A DNA stretch of 42,722 nt from an uncultured Bacteroidia bacterium. Its GTDB lineage: Bacteria > Bacteroidota > Bacteroidia > Bacteroidales > Prolixibacteraceae. The notes beneath the pieces were generated by a model. That model was not told the DNA's origin. It searched no databases and worked only from the letters and a program-made list of their open reading frames with translations. Positions 19,114 to 27,674 of the stretch are shown piece after piece; position 1 is the first letter of the stretch; each line of letters starts with the position of its first letter. Location: NCBI GenBank assembly GCA_903904515.1, contig CAIVCR010000123.1, forward strand, positions 1 through 42,722. The letters are read 5' to 3'. A program made the translations under genes and the position numbers.

Positions 19114-22100
19114 TTATTTCTTTTTTGATCCTGTATGTGAAGGTTGTGGTTTGATTTCCGGTTTTTCGGATCCCTGAACATCTTTCACTTCCAGACTCTG
19201 AAGATATTGTGTGGCCTCATCAACGATGCCATCCCCTTTCTGCTCGTAGTTTTCGATTATGCTCTTTAATGTATTGGTTGCCTGGAAAAGATCGTTCTGT
19301 TTTTCATAAACATGAGCGAGTAGAAGGAAGCTCTTTCCAAGCCAAAACTGGTGCGGGGTACTCTTTTCAATAAAATCATTCACCTCATTTTCAGCCTCTT
19401 TTAATTTATTTTCAGCATAATAATACTCACAAACCCTGTATTTGGCCTCTGCCCCTTCCAATGATTTTGCATCTGCTGAAAGTTTGCGCCAAAGCGGCAG
19501 TGCCTTTGCAGGATCATTTAATTCAATGTAAGCCCTGGCTGATTTAAAACATGCTTCACGGTCAAGTTCAGGCGGAATTTTGTCCATACTTCTGATCTTC
19601 CAGCCAATCTTCGAAACTGCATCAAAATCTTTTAATTCATAGCTGCACCTCATCCGGCCAGCCAGTGCAATTAAGGTGTTGTTCGTATTACCCGAAGCAG
19701 TTTCAAGCCGCTGATAGTATCCAAGTGACTTTTGAAATTCACCCGCTTTATAGGCTATCTCAGATCCCCGCAACAAGGCGTTCTCAGTGAAAATATTATC
19801 AGGTTGGGAAAGAATAAAATCATAACTCAATAATGCCTCATCGGTTTTATTATCCTGGTATTCCAGCTCAGCTTTGTAGAAATGAACATTCAACGCAAAA
19901 TTGCCTGAAGGAAAGTTCTCAAGGTACTTTCTTAATCCGTCCAAAGCGCGCGGATCCTTTGCCATATATAGTTTTTCTGCTGAATAATAGGTAAGCGAAT
20001 CCTGCTCGTTCTGGGATGGAGTCGCCGAATGTCCCAGTTTTTTAGCATACGAAATATATTCCCCCACATTATTATTCTCAACATAATTATTCCGGATTCC
20101 TGCAAGCGCTCCTTTTGCTTCGGGACTATTTGGATAATTTTCAGTAACCTGCTTATAATACTCTGTCGATGACTTAAAATCGTTACTGTTGTAGGCTAAC
20201 AGCCCTAACTGAACTAACGCTTTAGGTTTGTAATTACTCGATGGAAACCTGGCGATCAACGACTTATAAACATCTGCCGCCCGATTGTTATCCTGCAACC
20301 GTTCAAAAGATTTACCAGTTTCAAACATAGCGTCGTCAATGTAATTGGATTGCGGAAAGTCAGTCATCAACTTATTCAATTCGCTGATTTTTAAATCATT
20401 GTCATTTATCAGTCCATGACAAAAAGCTTTTTGAAACAACGCATAATCAGAATCGGATGAATTATTTTCATACGCCTTTTGGTAATAGGTGATCGCATCG
20501 CCATACTTACTGGCGACAAAACAGCAATCGCCAAGCCTGTTGCAGGCATCCGTATAAAGGGGTAAACTTTTATTGATCTTCCCTTCGGTGTATTTGATAA
20601 ACCAGGGCATAGCGAGTTCATATTCTTCCTGATTAAACAAGGCGTATCCGATGTTGTAATTTGAAATAGCAAACTCTTTCAATTTGGCTGAGGCCGGAAG
20701 GGACTGAAATTTTTTGTAGTCTGCTACTGCCTCATCAATTTTCCCGAGCCGGAAATTAGCATCGCCTCTCCAGTAATAAGCTAAAGCACGTGAAGTATTA
20801 CTTTGATCTCCATAGAGTAAAGACTTATTAAACATCTGAATAGCATCCTGGAAATTCAGATCTCTAAAAAATTCCAAACCCCTGTTTAGAGCTACCCGTT
20901 GATAGGCTTTCTTTATTGTAGCGCTTTTTGTTTTGATTTTGTCCAGTGAAACAAGCGCATCTTTATAGTTGCGGGTGGTCATAAAGACTTTGCCAAGATA
21001 GTCGTAAGCAGCCGCATTTTTCTCTGAATTTGGATATTCAGTGATATACCGGTCGAATGCCTTTATCGCCTCATTAAACGGAGAATAATTGAGTTCGTAA
21101 GTTATTTTAGCATACTGAAAAAGGGCGTCTTCTTTTATTTTTGGATCAAAATCGAGGTTGGAGGCATTTTGAAATGCCATCATTGCCCGCTGTTTATCAC
21201 CATTCTTAATATAGAGGTCTGCAAGCTCATAGTATCCATTTTGTGCAAGAGCATCATTCCCCTTTACCGATTTTTCCAGGTATTGAATAGCCCTGTCTGT
21301 TTCTCCCTCTTGCCCGTAACAATAACCAGCCACATAATATTGCAGTGCTGTTATCTCCTTGCTTTTCAGATAGATTGCAACATAAGGCAATGCCGCCTTG
21401 TAATTCTGAAGCTGGTAATAGGAGACACCCAGTATCTTTGACAATTCTGTTTTTCGCTCTTCTGACGCATTATTCATTAAGGGGGGTCCCATTTGAACAA
21501 CCATCTCGTATTTCCCCTGAGAAAAATAAATCTGAGCCTTATAAAAGGGGATCACCGAAGCAAACTGCGTCGATTTTTCGATTTTCTCAAATTCGTTAAG
21601 CGCTAAATCATATTTGCCATCGAGGTAGTTTATATGGGCCCAATAATACTTTGCAGCATCGGAACGATCACCTGGTTTATCCTTCAATTCGGCAAAGAAG
21701 ACCTTGGCGATATCTTTGTGGCCCGCTTCAAGATTACAGAAACCCGATTTAAAGCAATAATCATCAAGTTCCTTACCCGTTAAGGCATAACGATCAACCT
21801 TTTTAAAGGAAGAAAGTGCTTTGGTATAATGCTTTTGGTTAAAATCGGCATTCCCAAGCCTGTAATAGGCATTGTTGATTCTGGGTGACTCCGGATTTTT
21901 CGCAATAAATGTTTCCAGCATCATCCTACCGTTTGAATTACCCATTTCAAGATTGCATACGCGAATAAAGTAGTCTGCCTCGTCAGCATAAGCAGAGCCC
22001 GGATCGGCTGTTTCGCTGAGTTTCTGAAATTCCAGTAGCGCAGCTCCGTAATTTTCAGCATTGAATAACTCGATGGACATTCTGAAAATCTCCTTGCAGT

Positions 22101-22191
22101 TTTCAGGTGCAGACACCGACTGTGCTTGCAGTGAGAAAGCAGAAAAGAAGAAAATCACAAATACCTTAATAAACTGGCTTTTAATTTTCAT
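19114..22191 (-). CDS. Large periplasmic tetratricopeptide-repeat protein
   Basis: The 1025-aa protein has a signal peptide (MKIKSQFIKVFVIFFFSAFS, cleavage near LQAQ) and is otherwise almost entirely helical repeats of about 34-37 residues. Many units show the TPR pattern, for example NNAYYRLGNADFNQKHYTKA, SNYNIGYALFNQEEYELA and PKALVQLGLLAYNSNDFKSS. Interspersed FPxSNYxxxA-type segments resemble the TolA/YbgF-like subclass of TPRs. The C-terminal tail is a short low-complexity region ending in GSKKK. No enzyme motif is present, so it is probably a scaffold for the envelope complex that includes the barrel protein encoded immediately downstream. The frame is open to 22218, but the ATG at 22191 opens the signal peptide. 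Confidence 0.85.
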   Translation of the reverse strand: MKIKSQFIKVFVIFFFSAFSLQAQSVSAPENCKEIFRMSIELFNAENYGAALLEFQKLSETADPGSAYADEADYFIRVCNLEMGNSNGRMMLETFIAKNPESPRINNAYYRLGNADFNQKHYTKALSSFKKVDRYALTGKELDDYCFKSGFCNLEAGHKDIAKVFFAELKDKPGDRSDAAKYYWAHINYLDGKYDLALNEFEKIEKSTQFASVIPFYKAQIYFSQGKYEMVVQMGPPLMNNASEERKTELSKILGVSYYQLQNYKAALPYVAIYLKSKEITALQYYVAGYCYGQEGETDRAIQYLEKSVKGNDALAQNGYYELADLYIKNGDKQRAMMAFQNASNLDFDPKIKEDALFQYAKITYELNYSPFNEAIKAFDRYITEYPNSEKNAAAYDYLGKVFMTTRNYKDALVSLDKIKTKSATIKKAYQRVALNRGLEFFRDLNFQDAIQMFNKSLLYGDQSNTSRALAYYWRGDANFRLGKIDEAVADYKKFQSLPASAKLKEFAISNYNIGYALFNQEEYELAMPWFIKYTEGKINKSLPLYTDACNRLGDCCFVASKYGDAITYYQKAYENNSSDSDYALFQKAFCHGLINDNDLKISELNKLMTDFPQSNYIDDAMFETGKSFERLQDNNRAADVYKSLIARFPSSNYKPKALVQLGLLAYNSNDFKSSTEYYKQVTENYPNSPEAKGALAGIRNNYVENNNVGEYISYAKKLGHSATPSQNEQDSLTYYSAEKLYMAKDPRALDGLRKYLENFPSGNFALNVHFYKAELEYQDNKTDEALLSYDFILSQPDNIFTENALLRGSEIAYKAGEFQKSLGYYQRLETASGNTNNTLIALAGRMRCSYELKDFDAVSKIGWKIRSMDKIPPELDREACFKSARAYIELNDPAKALPLWRKLSADAKSLEGAEAKYRVCEYYYAENKLKEAENEVNDFIEKSTPHQFWLGKSFLLLAHVYEKQNDLFQATNTLKSIIENYEQKGDGIVDEATQYLQSLEVKDVQGSEKPEIKPQPSHTGSKKK

Positions 22192-22287
22192 TTCAATATT
22201 CTTAATTTGAATATGCAAATAAGCAAATTTTCCGATAAACTTATGACAGAAGCCAAACAGGATTTAAAAAAAACCGATGAATATCAT

Positions 22288-22295
22288 TAGTTTTG
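22288..22295 (+). promoter_or_regulatory. -7 promoter box of ftsE
   Basis: TAGTTTTG is an exact TAnnTTTG match. It predicts transcription from about 22300, which leaves no room for a leader before the GTG at 22303 and so favours the GTG at 22345 as start codon. Confidence 0.6.
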
Positions 22296-22344
22296 CAGAC
22301 ACGTGCTTTTTACAAATATAGATTTAAAACAAACTATTAAAATC

Positions 22345-23067
22345 GTGGAACCAATCATTGAGCTAAAAAATGCAGACATTTATCAACGTGAGACGTTGGT
22401 TCTAAAAAATATCAACCTCTCTATAAATAAAGGGGAATTTCTCTATATTATAGGAAAGGTAGGCAGTGGAAAATCGAGTCTGTTGAAAACTTTTTATAAC
22501 GAGTTGCCTTTAATCGCTGGTACAGGCTCCATTTGCGGATATCATCTTGAGAAAATCCGATCGAAGGAGATCCCCTTTCTGCGCCGAAGACTGGGAATTA
22601 TCTTTCAGGATTTTCAGCTGCTTACCGACAGAACAGTCAATAAAAATTTTGAATTTGTTCTTAAAGCTACCGGCTGGCACGATGTGAAGCTGATTAATGA
22701 ACGTATCAATGAAGTCCTGTCTATTGTCGAGATGGCTCATTCAGGCACACGTATGCCACATCAGCTCTCGGGCGGAGAGCAGCAACGAATAGTAATCGCC
22801 AGAGCCCTGCTTAATAATCCGGAGATAATACTGGCTGATGAACCAACCGGAAACCTTGACCCTGATACCTCTGAAGCATTGCTGAAGGTATTTAGGGAAA
22901 TCCACAAAGAGGGAAAAACGATCATAATGGCTACTCACGATTATCCGATCATCCAGAAATTCCCGGCCCGTACAATCGTATGCGAAGCAGCTAATATCAA
23001 AGAGATAGCGGATGATGCCCCGCTTATTGATTTCGAATCGTTGCTTGATGAAGAGAGTGCCGGATAG
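22345..23067 (+). CDS. ftsE: Cell-division ABC transporter ATP-binding protein FtsE
   Basis: The ~240-aa protein is an ABC ATPase with Walker A GKVGSGKS (37-44), the signature LSGGEQQR, Walker B IILADEPTGNLD and the H-loop in MATHD. Pairing with the membrane protein FtsX, FtsE activates peptidoglycan hydrolases at the division site. The long frame starts at GTG 22303, but the promoter box at 22288-22295 would place transcription at about that point; GTG at 22345 begins MEPIIELKNA, where homologues start. No ftsX lies next to it here, so FtsX must be encoded elsewhere. LolD/MacB-type ATPases are a close alternative, but the QRETLVLKNINLSINKGEFLY context fits Bacteroidota FtsE. Confidence 0.82.
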   Translation: MEPIIELKNADIYQRETLVLKNINLSINKGEFLYIIGKVGSGKSSLLKTFYNELPLIAGTGSICGYHLEKIRSKEIPFLRRRLGIIFQDFQLLTDRTVNKNFEFVLKATGWHDVKLINERINEVLSIVEMAHSGTRMPHQLSGGEQQRIVIARALLNNPEIILADEPTGNLDPDTSEALLKVFREIHKEGKTIIMATHDYPIIQKFPARTIVCEAANIKEIADDAPLIDFESLLDEESAG

Positions 23068-23137
23068 GAATTAAAATCCAAATCACCCATCATTTGTCGC
23101 AATTAAAGTTGGGGATATGTACCCAAAACACAATAAT

Positions 23138-24154
23138 ATGTACCAACTAAAAAATAATTTCTCACTTAAAGAGAACAATACATTCGCAATTCCGGCGGTT
23201 GCAAAATATTACCTGACACTGGAAACGCCTGCTGATCTATACGGATTTTTCCAAAATAACAGCAGCTTAAGGAACGAGAAAAGGTTGTTTCTTGGGGCAG
23301 GGAGTAACCTGCTCTTTGTTCACGATTTTGATGGACTTGTTATTCATCCGCAGATAGGGGGAATCAGGATTGTAAAAGAGGCTCAAAATCATGTCGAGGT
23401 TGAAGTTGGAGCCGGAGTTGTTTGGGACCATTTTGTAGAGTGGTGTGTCAATAAAGGATTTTACGGAATTGAAAATCTCTCACTGATCCCGGGAAATGTC
23501 GGAGCCGTTCCGGTTCAGAATATCGGAGCATACGGTGCCGAGGCAAGCTCAGTAATTTCCCGAGTGAAGGGTATAGACCTGGAGTCAAATGAAAATATAG
23601 ATTTTCTTCAAAAAGACTGTTTATTTGGATATCGCACCAGTTTATTTAAAGAAAAACTTAAAGAGCAATTTTTGGTAACATCGGTCAATTTTCAACTGAC
23701 CAGAAAGCCCGGTTTTAAAATTCAATACGAAGGTCTGGAAGCAAAAGTGAGTCAATTCGGAGAAATAAATCTTCAGAATATCCGTCGTGCTATAATTGCA
23801 ATTCGTGAAATAAAACTTCCCAACCCGGCAGTTTTTGGCAATGCCGGGAGTTTCTTCAAAAATCCCATAGTCTCTGCCTTAATGGCTAAATCTCTGCAGG
23901 AAATTTATCCGGAAATCCCCACCTATCCCATTGGTGCAGATCTGGTCAAGGTTGCGGCAGGCTGGCTTATCGATAAAGCTGGATGGAAAGGGAGAATTGT
24001 TGGCAATGCAGCCATTCACGAAAACCAGGCACTCGTGATTATAAACAAAGGGGGTGCCACAGGAGAAGAGATCTTTAACTTATCCAAACTGGTTGCTGCA
24101 GATGTTTTACAGAAATTCAATATTGAACTTGAGCGGGAAGTCCAGGTTTTATGA
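23138..24154 (+). CDS. murB: UDP-N-acetylenolpyruvoylglucosamine reductase
   Basis: MurB reduces the enolpyruvyl group to the lactyl ether of UDP-MurNAc with NADPH and FAD, the second committed step of peptidoglycan synthesis. The ~338-aa protein shows FAD-site segments LGAGSNLLF and IPGNVGAVPVQNIGAYGAE, the YRTSLFK stretch, and GNAGSFFKNP with the catalytic serine; the C-terminal HENQALVIIN carries the region of the catalytic glutamate. Length and the presence of these extra loops match type I MurB of E. coli. ATG at 23138 (MYQLKNNFSLKENNTFAI) fits the family start better than the upstream ATG at 23117. It is probably co-transcribed with ftsE (70-base gap) and ends at a repeat-rich convergent junction. 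Confidence 0.93.
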   Translation: MYQLKNNFSLKENNTFAIPAVAKYYLTLETPADLYGFFQNNSSLRNEKRLFLGAGSNLLFVHDFDGLVIHPQIGGIRIVKEAQNHVEVEVGAGVVWDHFVEWCVNKGFYGIENLSLIPGNVGAVPVQNIGAYGAEASSVISRVKGIDLESNENIDFLQKDCLFGYRTSLFKEKLKEQFLVTSVNFQLTRKPGFKIQYEGLEAKVSQFGEINLQNIRRAIIAIREIKLPNPAVFGNAGSFFKNPIVSALMAKSLQEIYPEIPTYPIGADLVKVAAGWLIDKAGWKGRIVGNAAIHENQALVIINKGGATGEEIFNLSKLVAADVLQKFNIELEREVQVL

Positions 24155-24210
24155 ACGTGAATGAGACAATTTGAAAATTTGAAGATTTGAAAATTGAAGA
24201 TCTTTCTATC

Positions 24211-24270
24211 ATTCTTTAATTCTTCATTCTTTAATTCTTCATTCTTTAATTCTTCATTCTTTAATTCCTT
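24211..24270. repeat. Four tandem copies of a 15-bp AT-rich unit
   Basis: ATTCTTTAATTCTTC begins at 24211, 24226, 24241 and 24256, the last copy being partly degenerate. It ends six bases from the mltG stop. The reverse complement of the same unit fills the atpB-atpE gap at 5503-5547. Just before it, 24165-24200 is another simple stretch of TTTGAAAA/TTTGAAGA variants. Confidence 0.9.
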
Positions 24271-24275
24271 CCTCC

Positions 24276-25337
24276 TCACTTCCAAATCTTAATCCTGTTC
24301 AAGGCCGTCTGATACCTGGCCGCATTCCGGCTATGTTCTGCAAGTGTCTGGGCAAAATTATGATGACCCGAGAAATCTTCCTTTGCACAGAAATACATAT
24401 AGTTATGGTGTTCTGCATTTAGTACGGCATCAACACTGGCAATATCAGGAAAGTTGATTGGTCCCGGAGGGAGCCCCGCAAATTTATAGGTATTGTAGGG
24501 CGAATCGATTGTCAGGTATTTTGATAATATCCTTTTAAGCTGAAAGTTGCCTAAGGCATATTTGATTGTAGGGTCAGCCTGAAGAGGCCATCCATGCTTA
24601 ATTCTGTTGATATATACACCCGCAATTCGCGGTTTCTCATCACTCTTGTTCGACTCTTCCTGAACAATCGAGGCGATAGTAACAACCTGCAGAGGTGTTA
24701 AACCCCATTGTGCCGCTTTATTTTTGCGATCTGTACTCCAAAAACGGTCAAATTCAAACTTCATCCTTGCGATAAATTCAGCAGGAGATGTATTCCAATA
24801 GATTTCGTACGTATTGGGAATAATGATGATCGGAAAAGATTCACAGGTCAATCCCATGTCAGTAGCGATCTTCTCATTATTCAGTGCATTATAAAACTGA
24901 GTAGAATCAGGTTCCAAATAATGGGACAAACGGCCTGCCAGATCTTCCCGTAAGCGGATATTATTAAATGTGACTTTAACAGGCGTTTGAATTCCGGAGC
25001 GAAGCAGATTGATCAACTGATTATTATTCCACCCCTTTTTTATCATATACGCACCCGGCTGAACCTTTTTATCAAAATTCTTTCTGGAAGCCACCCATTG
25101 GAAGGTTTTTGAATCGATCAGGTACTGACCCCGCTTTAACGAATCAAGAAGTTGTTCAAAACCGGAACCTGTTGGAATATAAATCATGCCGGACTTTCGA
25201 ATATTTGGTCTAAACACTGCATTGTAGCGCTTGTAACTCCAATTTCCAAAAATTATTAGCGCAACAAATACGATCACAACCGACCGTTTTCCCCATGCCG
25301 GAAGGGTTTTCCATTTAGAGCTGATAGTTAAGTCCAT
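24276..25337 (-). CDS. mltG: Endolytic murein transglycosylase MltG (YceG-like)
   Basis: MltG cuts nascent glycan strands and so helps set their length. The ~353-aa protein has a cytoplasmic tail, one membrane helix (about residues 19-36, SVVIVFVALIIFGNWSY) and a periplasmic YceG domain. The catalytic glutamate lies in IASIVQEESN, and the conserved LQADPTIKYA, SPYNTYKFAGLPPGPI and AEHHNYMYFCA segments are all present. The longest frame starts with TTG at 25346; the ATG at 25337 is preferred. An exact -7 box lies at 25400-25407. It converges on murB, another peptidoglycan gene, and is divergent from the flavodiiron gene. Confidence 0.92.
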   Translation of the reverse strand: MDLTISSKWKTLPAWGKRSVVIVFVALIIFGNWSYKRYNAVFRPNIRKSGMIYIPTGSGFEQLLDSLKRGQYLIDSKTFQWVASRKNFDKKVQPGAYMIKKGWNNNQLINLLRSGIQTPVKVTFNNIRLREDLAGRLSHYLEPDSTQFYNALNNEKIATDMGLTCESFPIIIIPNTYEIYWNTSPAEFIARMKFEFDRFWSTDRKNKAAQWGLTPLQVVTIASIVQEESNKSDEKPRIAGVYINRIKHGWPLQADPTIKYALGNFQLKRILSKYLTIDSPYNTYKFAGLPPGPINFPDIASVDAVLNAEHHNYMYFCAKEDFSGHHNFAQTLAEHSRNAARYQTALNRIKIWK

Positions 25338-25399
25338 AAGTGGCAAAGCAATTTCATTTAATAAGTAATTTCAGACCCTCACAAGCGATGGCTAAAATA

Positions 25400-25407
25400 C
25401 AAAAATA
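25400..25407 (-). promoter_or_regulatory. -7 promoter box of mltG
   Basis: On the minus strand this is TATTTTTG, an exact TAnnTTTG match, 63 bases upstream of the ATG at 25337. It is back to back with the flavodiiron promoter. Confidence 0.5.
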
Positions 25408-25471
25408 AGACAACAGTAATAATCCGATTGTCGATTCCCTTTATTCAGAATAAGTCTTGTTTCAAAATTTT

Positions 25472-25519
25472 GTACTTTTGTCGCATAATAATATTACTGA
25501 AAATTGACTTTAAAAGTAC
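25472..25519 (+). promoter_or_regulatory. Flavodiiron -7 box overlapped by an inverted repeat
   Basis: TACTTTTG at 25473-25480 is an exact TAnnTTTG match, giving a start near 25487. GTACTTTT at 25472-25479 is repeated as AAAAGTAC at 25512-25519, three bases before the ATG at 25523. One arm covers the promoter and the other the translation start, which could be an operator pair or an RNA-independent coincidence. Confidence 0.5.
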
Positions 25520-25522
25520 AAA

Positions 25523-26743
25523 ATGCATCATATTAAGCTTGCCGACAACGTCTATTTCCTTGGGTTCAACGACCGAAGAACAGCGCTTTTCGAAAACATC
25601 TGGCCTATCCCAAACGGAATCTCATACAACTCCTATTTAATTGATGATGAGAAAATTGCAATCGTAGATACCGCTGAACGGCAATTTATCGAAGATTATC
25701 TGGATAAGATTCAGACCATCATCGGGGACCGGCAAATCGATTACCTGATCATCAACCATATGGAACCTGATCATTCGGGAGCTTTGAAGGCAATCAGAAG
25801 CCGGTATCCTGAAATTACCCTGGTCGGAAATAAAAAAACCTTTGCGATCGTGGAAAGTTTCAGTATTGATCCGGGCAAAGTTTTGATGGTTCATGACAAC
25901 GACACCCTCTCGCTTGGAAAAACCACCCTTCAGTTTCAGACCATCCCTATGGTTCACTGGCCTGAAACAATGATTACTTATGATGAGAACAATAAAATCC
26001 TTTTCTCAGGAGACGCATTTGGCAGCTATGGAACTCTTGACGGCGGAGTTTTTGATGATGAAATTAACCTCGATTTCTATGAAGTTGATATAATGCGTTA
26101 TTTCACCAATATTGTAGGTAAATATTGTGCACATACCCAACGGGCAATGAAAAAACTGGCCCATCTGGATATTAAGACCATAGCTTCAACCCATGGACCT
26201 GTCTGGCGTACTGATTTGAACTGGGTATTAAGTCGTTACCAAAAGTGGAGTAACTACGAAATGGAGCAAGGGGTCGTGATTGTTTATGGCTCAATGTACG
26301 GAAACACCCAGAAAATGGCAGAGGTGATCGCCAGACAAATAAGTGAGCGCGGTATAAAAAACATCCGTGTATATGACTCTTCCAAAACGCATTCATCCTA
26401 TATTATCAACGATATTTTTAAGTATAAAGGATTTATTGTAGGTAGCTGTGCATACAATAATGCCCTGTTTCCAAATGTAGAAACATTACTTAAAACGATT
26501 GAGCATATGGCTCCCAAAGAGCATTATCTGGGAATTTTCGGAAACTTTCTGTGGAATGGCGGAGGGGTGAATAACCTCAAGAAATTTGCCGATATGATCA
26601 AATGGGAGATGGTCTATGATCCTATTGAAGAGAAAGGGGCCCTTAAAGCCGACAAATTTCAGATGTGCATTGAACTAGGAGATGCGATGGCTGATAAATT
26701 GCTTCAGGAGTCAAAGCCCAGAAATATGGATGCATGTCACTGA
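25523..26743 (+). CDS. Flavodiiron protein (O2/NO reductase)
   Basis: The 406-aa protein has two domains. The N-terminal metallo-beta-lactamase-like domain carries the di-iron ligands H79, E81, D83 in HMEPDHSG, H145 in MVHWPE, D164 in FSGDAFGS and H224 in STHGPVW; all are in place. The C-terminal flavodoxin domain starts near residue 251 with VYGSMYGNTQ binding FMN. Such proteins reduce O2 to water, or NO to N2O, in anaerobes, with electrons from rubredoxin or another donor. No C-terminal rubredoxin or flavin-reductase extension is present, so a separate electron donor is needed. It marks an anaerobic or microaerobic life style. It is monocistronic with its own promoter. Confidence 0.95.
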   Translation: MHHIKLADNVYFLGFNDRRTALFENIWPIPNGISYNSYLIDDEKIAIVDTAERQFIEDYLDKIQTIIGDRQIDYLIINHMEPDHSGALKAIRSRYPEITLVGNKKTFAIVESFSIDPGKVLMVHDNDTLSLGKTTLQFQTIPMVHWPETMITYDENNKILFSGDAFGSYGTLDGGVFDDEINLDFYEVDIMRYFTNIVGKYCAHTQRAMKKLAHLDIKTIASTHGPVWRTDLNWVLSRYQKWSNYEMEQGVVIVYGSMYGNTQKMAEVIARQISERGIKNIRVYDSSKTHSSYIINDIFKYKGFIVGSCAYNNALFPNVETLLKTIEHMAPKEHYLGIFGNFLWNGGGVNNLKKFADMIKWEMVYDPIEEKGALKADKFQMCIELGDAMADKLLQESKPRNMDACH

Positions 26744-26844
26744 AAATATTGAATTCAGACAAAACACTAAAACGTATAAGATTAATATAATCAACTAGTT
26801 GAAATTTGTGATTTAGTTTGATTGTTTATTTATCTCTAGGCTTG

Positions 26845-26875
26845 TTTATTTTCCATTTATTTTGACGTATGTTTG
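26845..26875 (+). promoter_or_regulatory. Probable sigma-A promoter of the DedA-family gene
   Basis: TATGTTTG at 26868-26875 is an exact -7 match, and TTTA at 26845-26848 sits 19 bases upstream in place of TTTG. Transcription would start near 26882, giving a leader of about 60 bases. Confidence 0.55.
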
Positions 26876-26940
26876 CGAAAACCTCTTAAAACAACATCTC
26901 TTTGGCGTTTTGATTAAAACTTTCATAAAACTAAGTTTAA

Positions 26941-27594
26941 ATGAACGAATTATTTGAATTAGTATTACATACCGATCAGGTTATTATGCGCATTGTAGCG
27001 GAAAATGTGATTGAGGCCTATGTGATCCTTTTTCTGATCATTTTCAGTGAAACAGGTTTCCTTTTCTTTCCATTTCTTCCGGGTGACGGATTACTATTTT
27101 CTGCCGGTGTAATCTCCGCTTCAACAGCACTCAATATCGTCTGGCTGGTTCCCATTCTAATTCTTGCTGCCATTCTGGGAAATCTGACCAACTATTTTGT
27201 GGGATCTTTTTTTGGTGTCAATCTCGAAAAAAGCCAAAACCATTTTGTCCGAAAATACCTGATTAAATATATCCACCAAACACGCCATTTCTACGATAAA
27301 TATGGCGCTAAATCAATAGTAGTTGGCCGTTTCTTTCCAGTGATCAGAACCTATATTCCATTTTTTGCCGGACTTTCAGGGTTTAAATATGCACTATTCC
27401 TGATTTATACTATCGTTGGTTCTATTCTTTGGGTCCCTTTGTTTACCCTTGCCGGCTATTTTATCGGGGAAAATCCATGGGTCAAAGAGAACTATCTTCT
27501 GATTTTTCTGGGACTAATTGTTGTAACACTCCTCCCCTTCTTTTACAATTTTTTCAGGCTGATATTCACCCGAAGAATATTCAGAAAAAGGTAA
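26941..27594 (+). CDS. DedA-family membrane protein
   Basis: The 217-aa membrane protein has about five hydrophobic segments and the DedA (VTT-domain) signature residues: ETG at 37-39 and PGD at 47-49 in the first re-entrant region, and GRFFPVIRTYIPFFAG in the second, with the conserved arginines. Members of this family flip undecaprenyl phosphate or phosphatidylethanolamine and are needed for envelope integrity and membrane potential. Which lipid this one handles cannot be told. It follows the flavodiiron gene after 197 bases with its own promoter and is followed by rmuC after 80 bases. Confidence 0.9.
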   Translation: MNELFELVLHTDQVIMRIVAENVIEAYVILFLIIFSETGFLFFPFLPGDGLLFSAGVISASTALNIVWLVPILILAAILGNLTNYFVGSFFGVNLEKSQNHFVRKYLIKYIHQTRHFYDKYGAKSIVVGRFFPVIRTYIPFFAGLSGFKYALFLIYTIVGSILWVPLFTLAGYFIGENPWVKENYLLIFLGLIVVTLLPFFYNFFRLIFTRRIFRKR

Positions 27595-27674
27595 AATCAG
27601 ATGACCTAAAGATTAACAACTTTATTGTTTATCTTTAACCTAAATGAAATCTTGAACTATTAAAACAGGTAATA

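Noticed and set aside
24211-24270. Possible CRISPR-like array
   Set aside because: The 15-bp units are directly adjacent with no spacers and no cas gene lies nearby.
24016-24285. Minus-strand frame with repeated KNEEL residues
   Set aside because: It is only the translation of the 15-bp tandem DNA repeat and overlaps the real murB gene.
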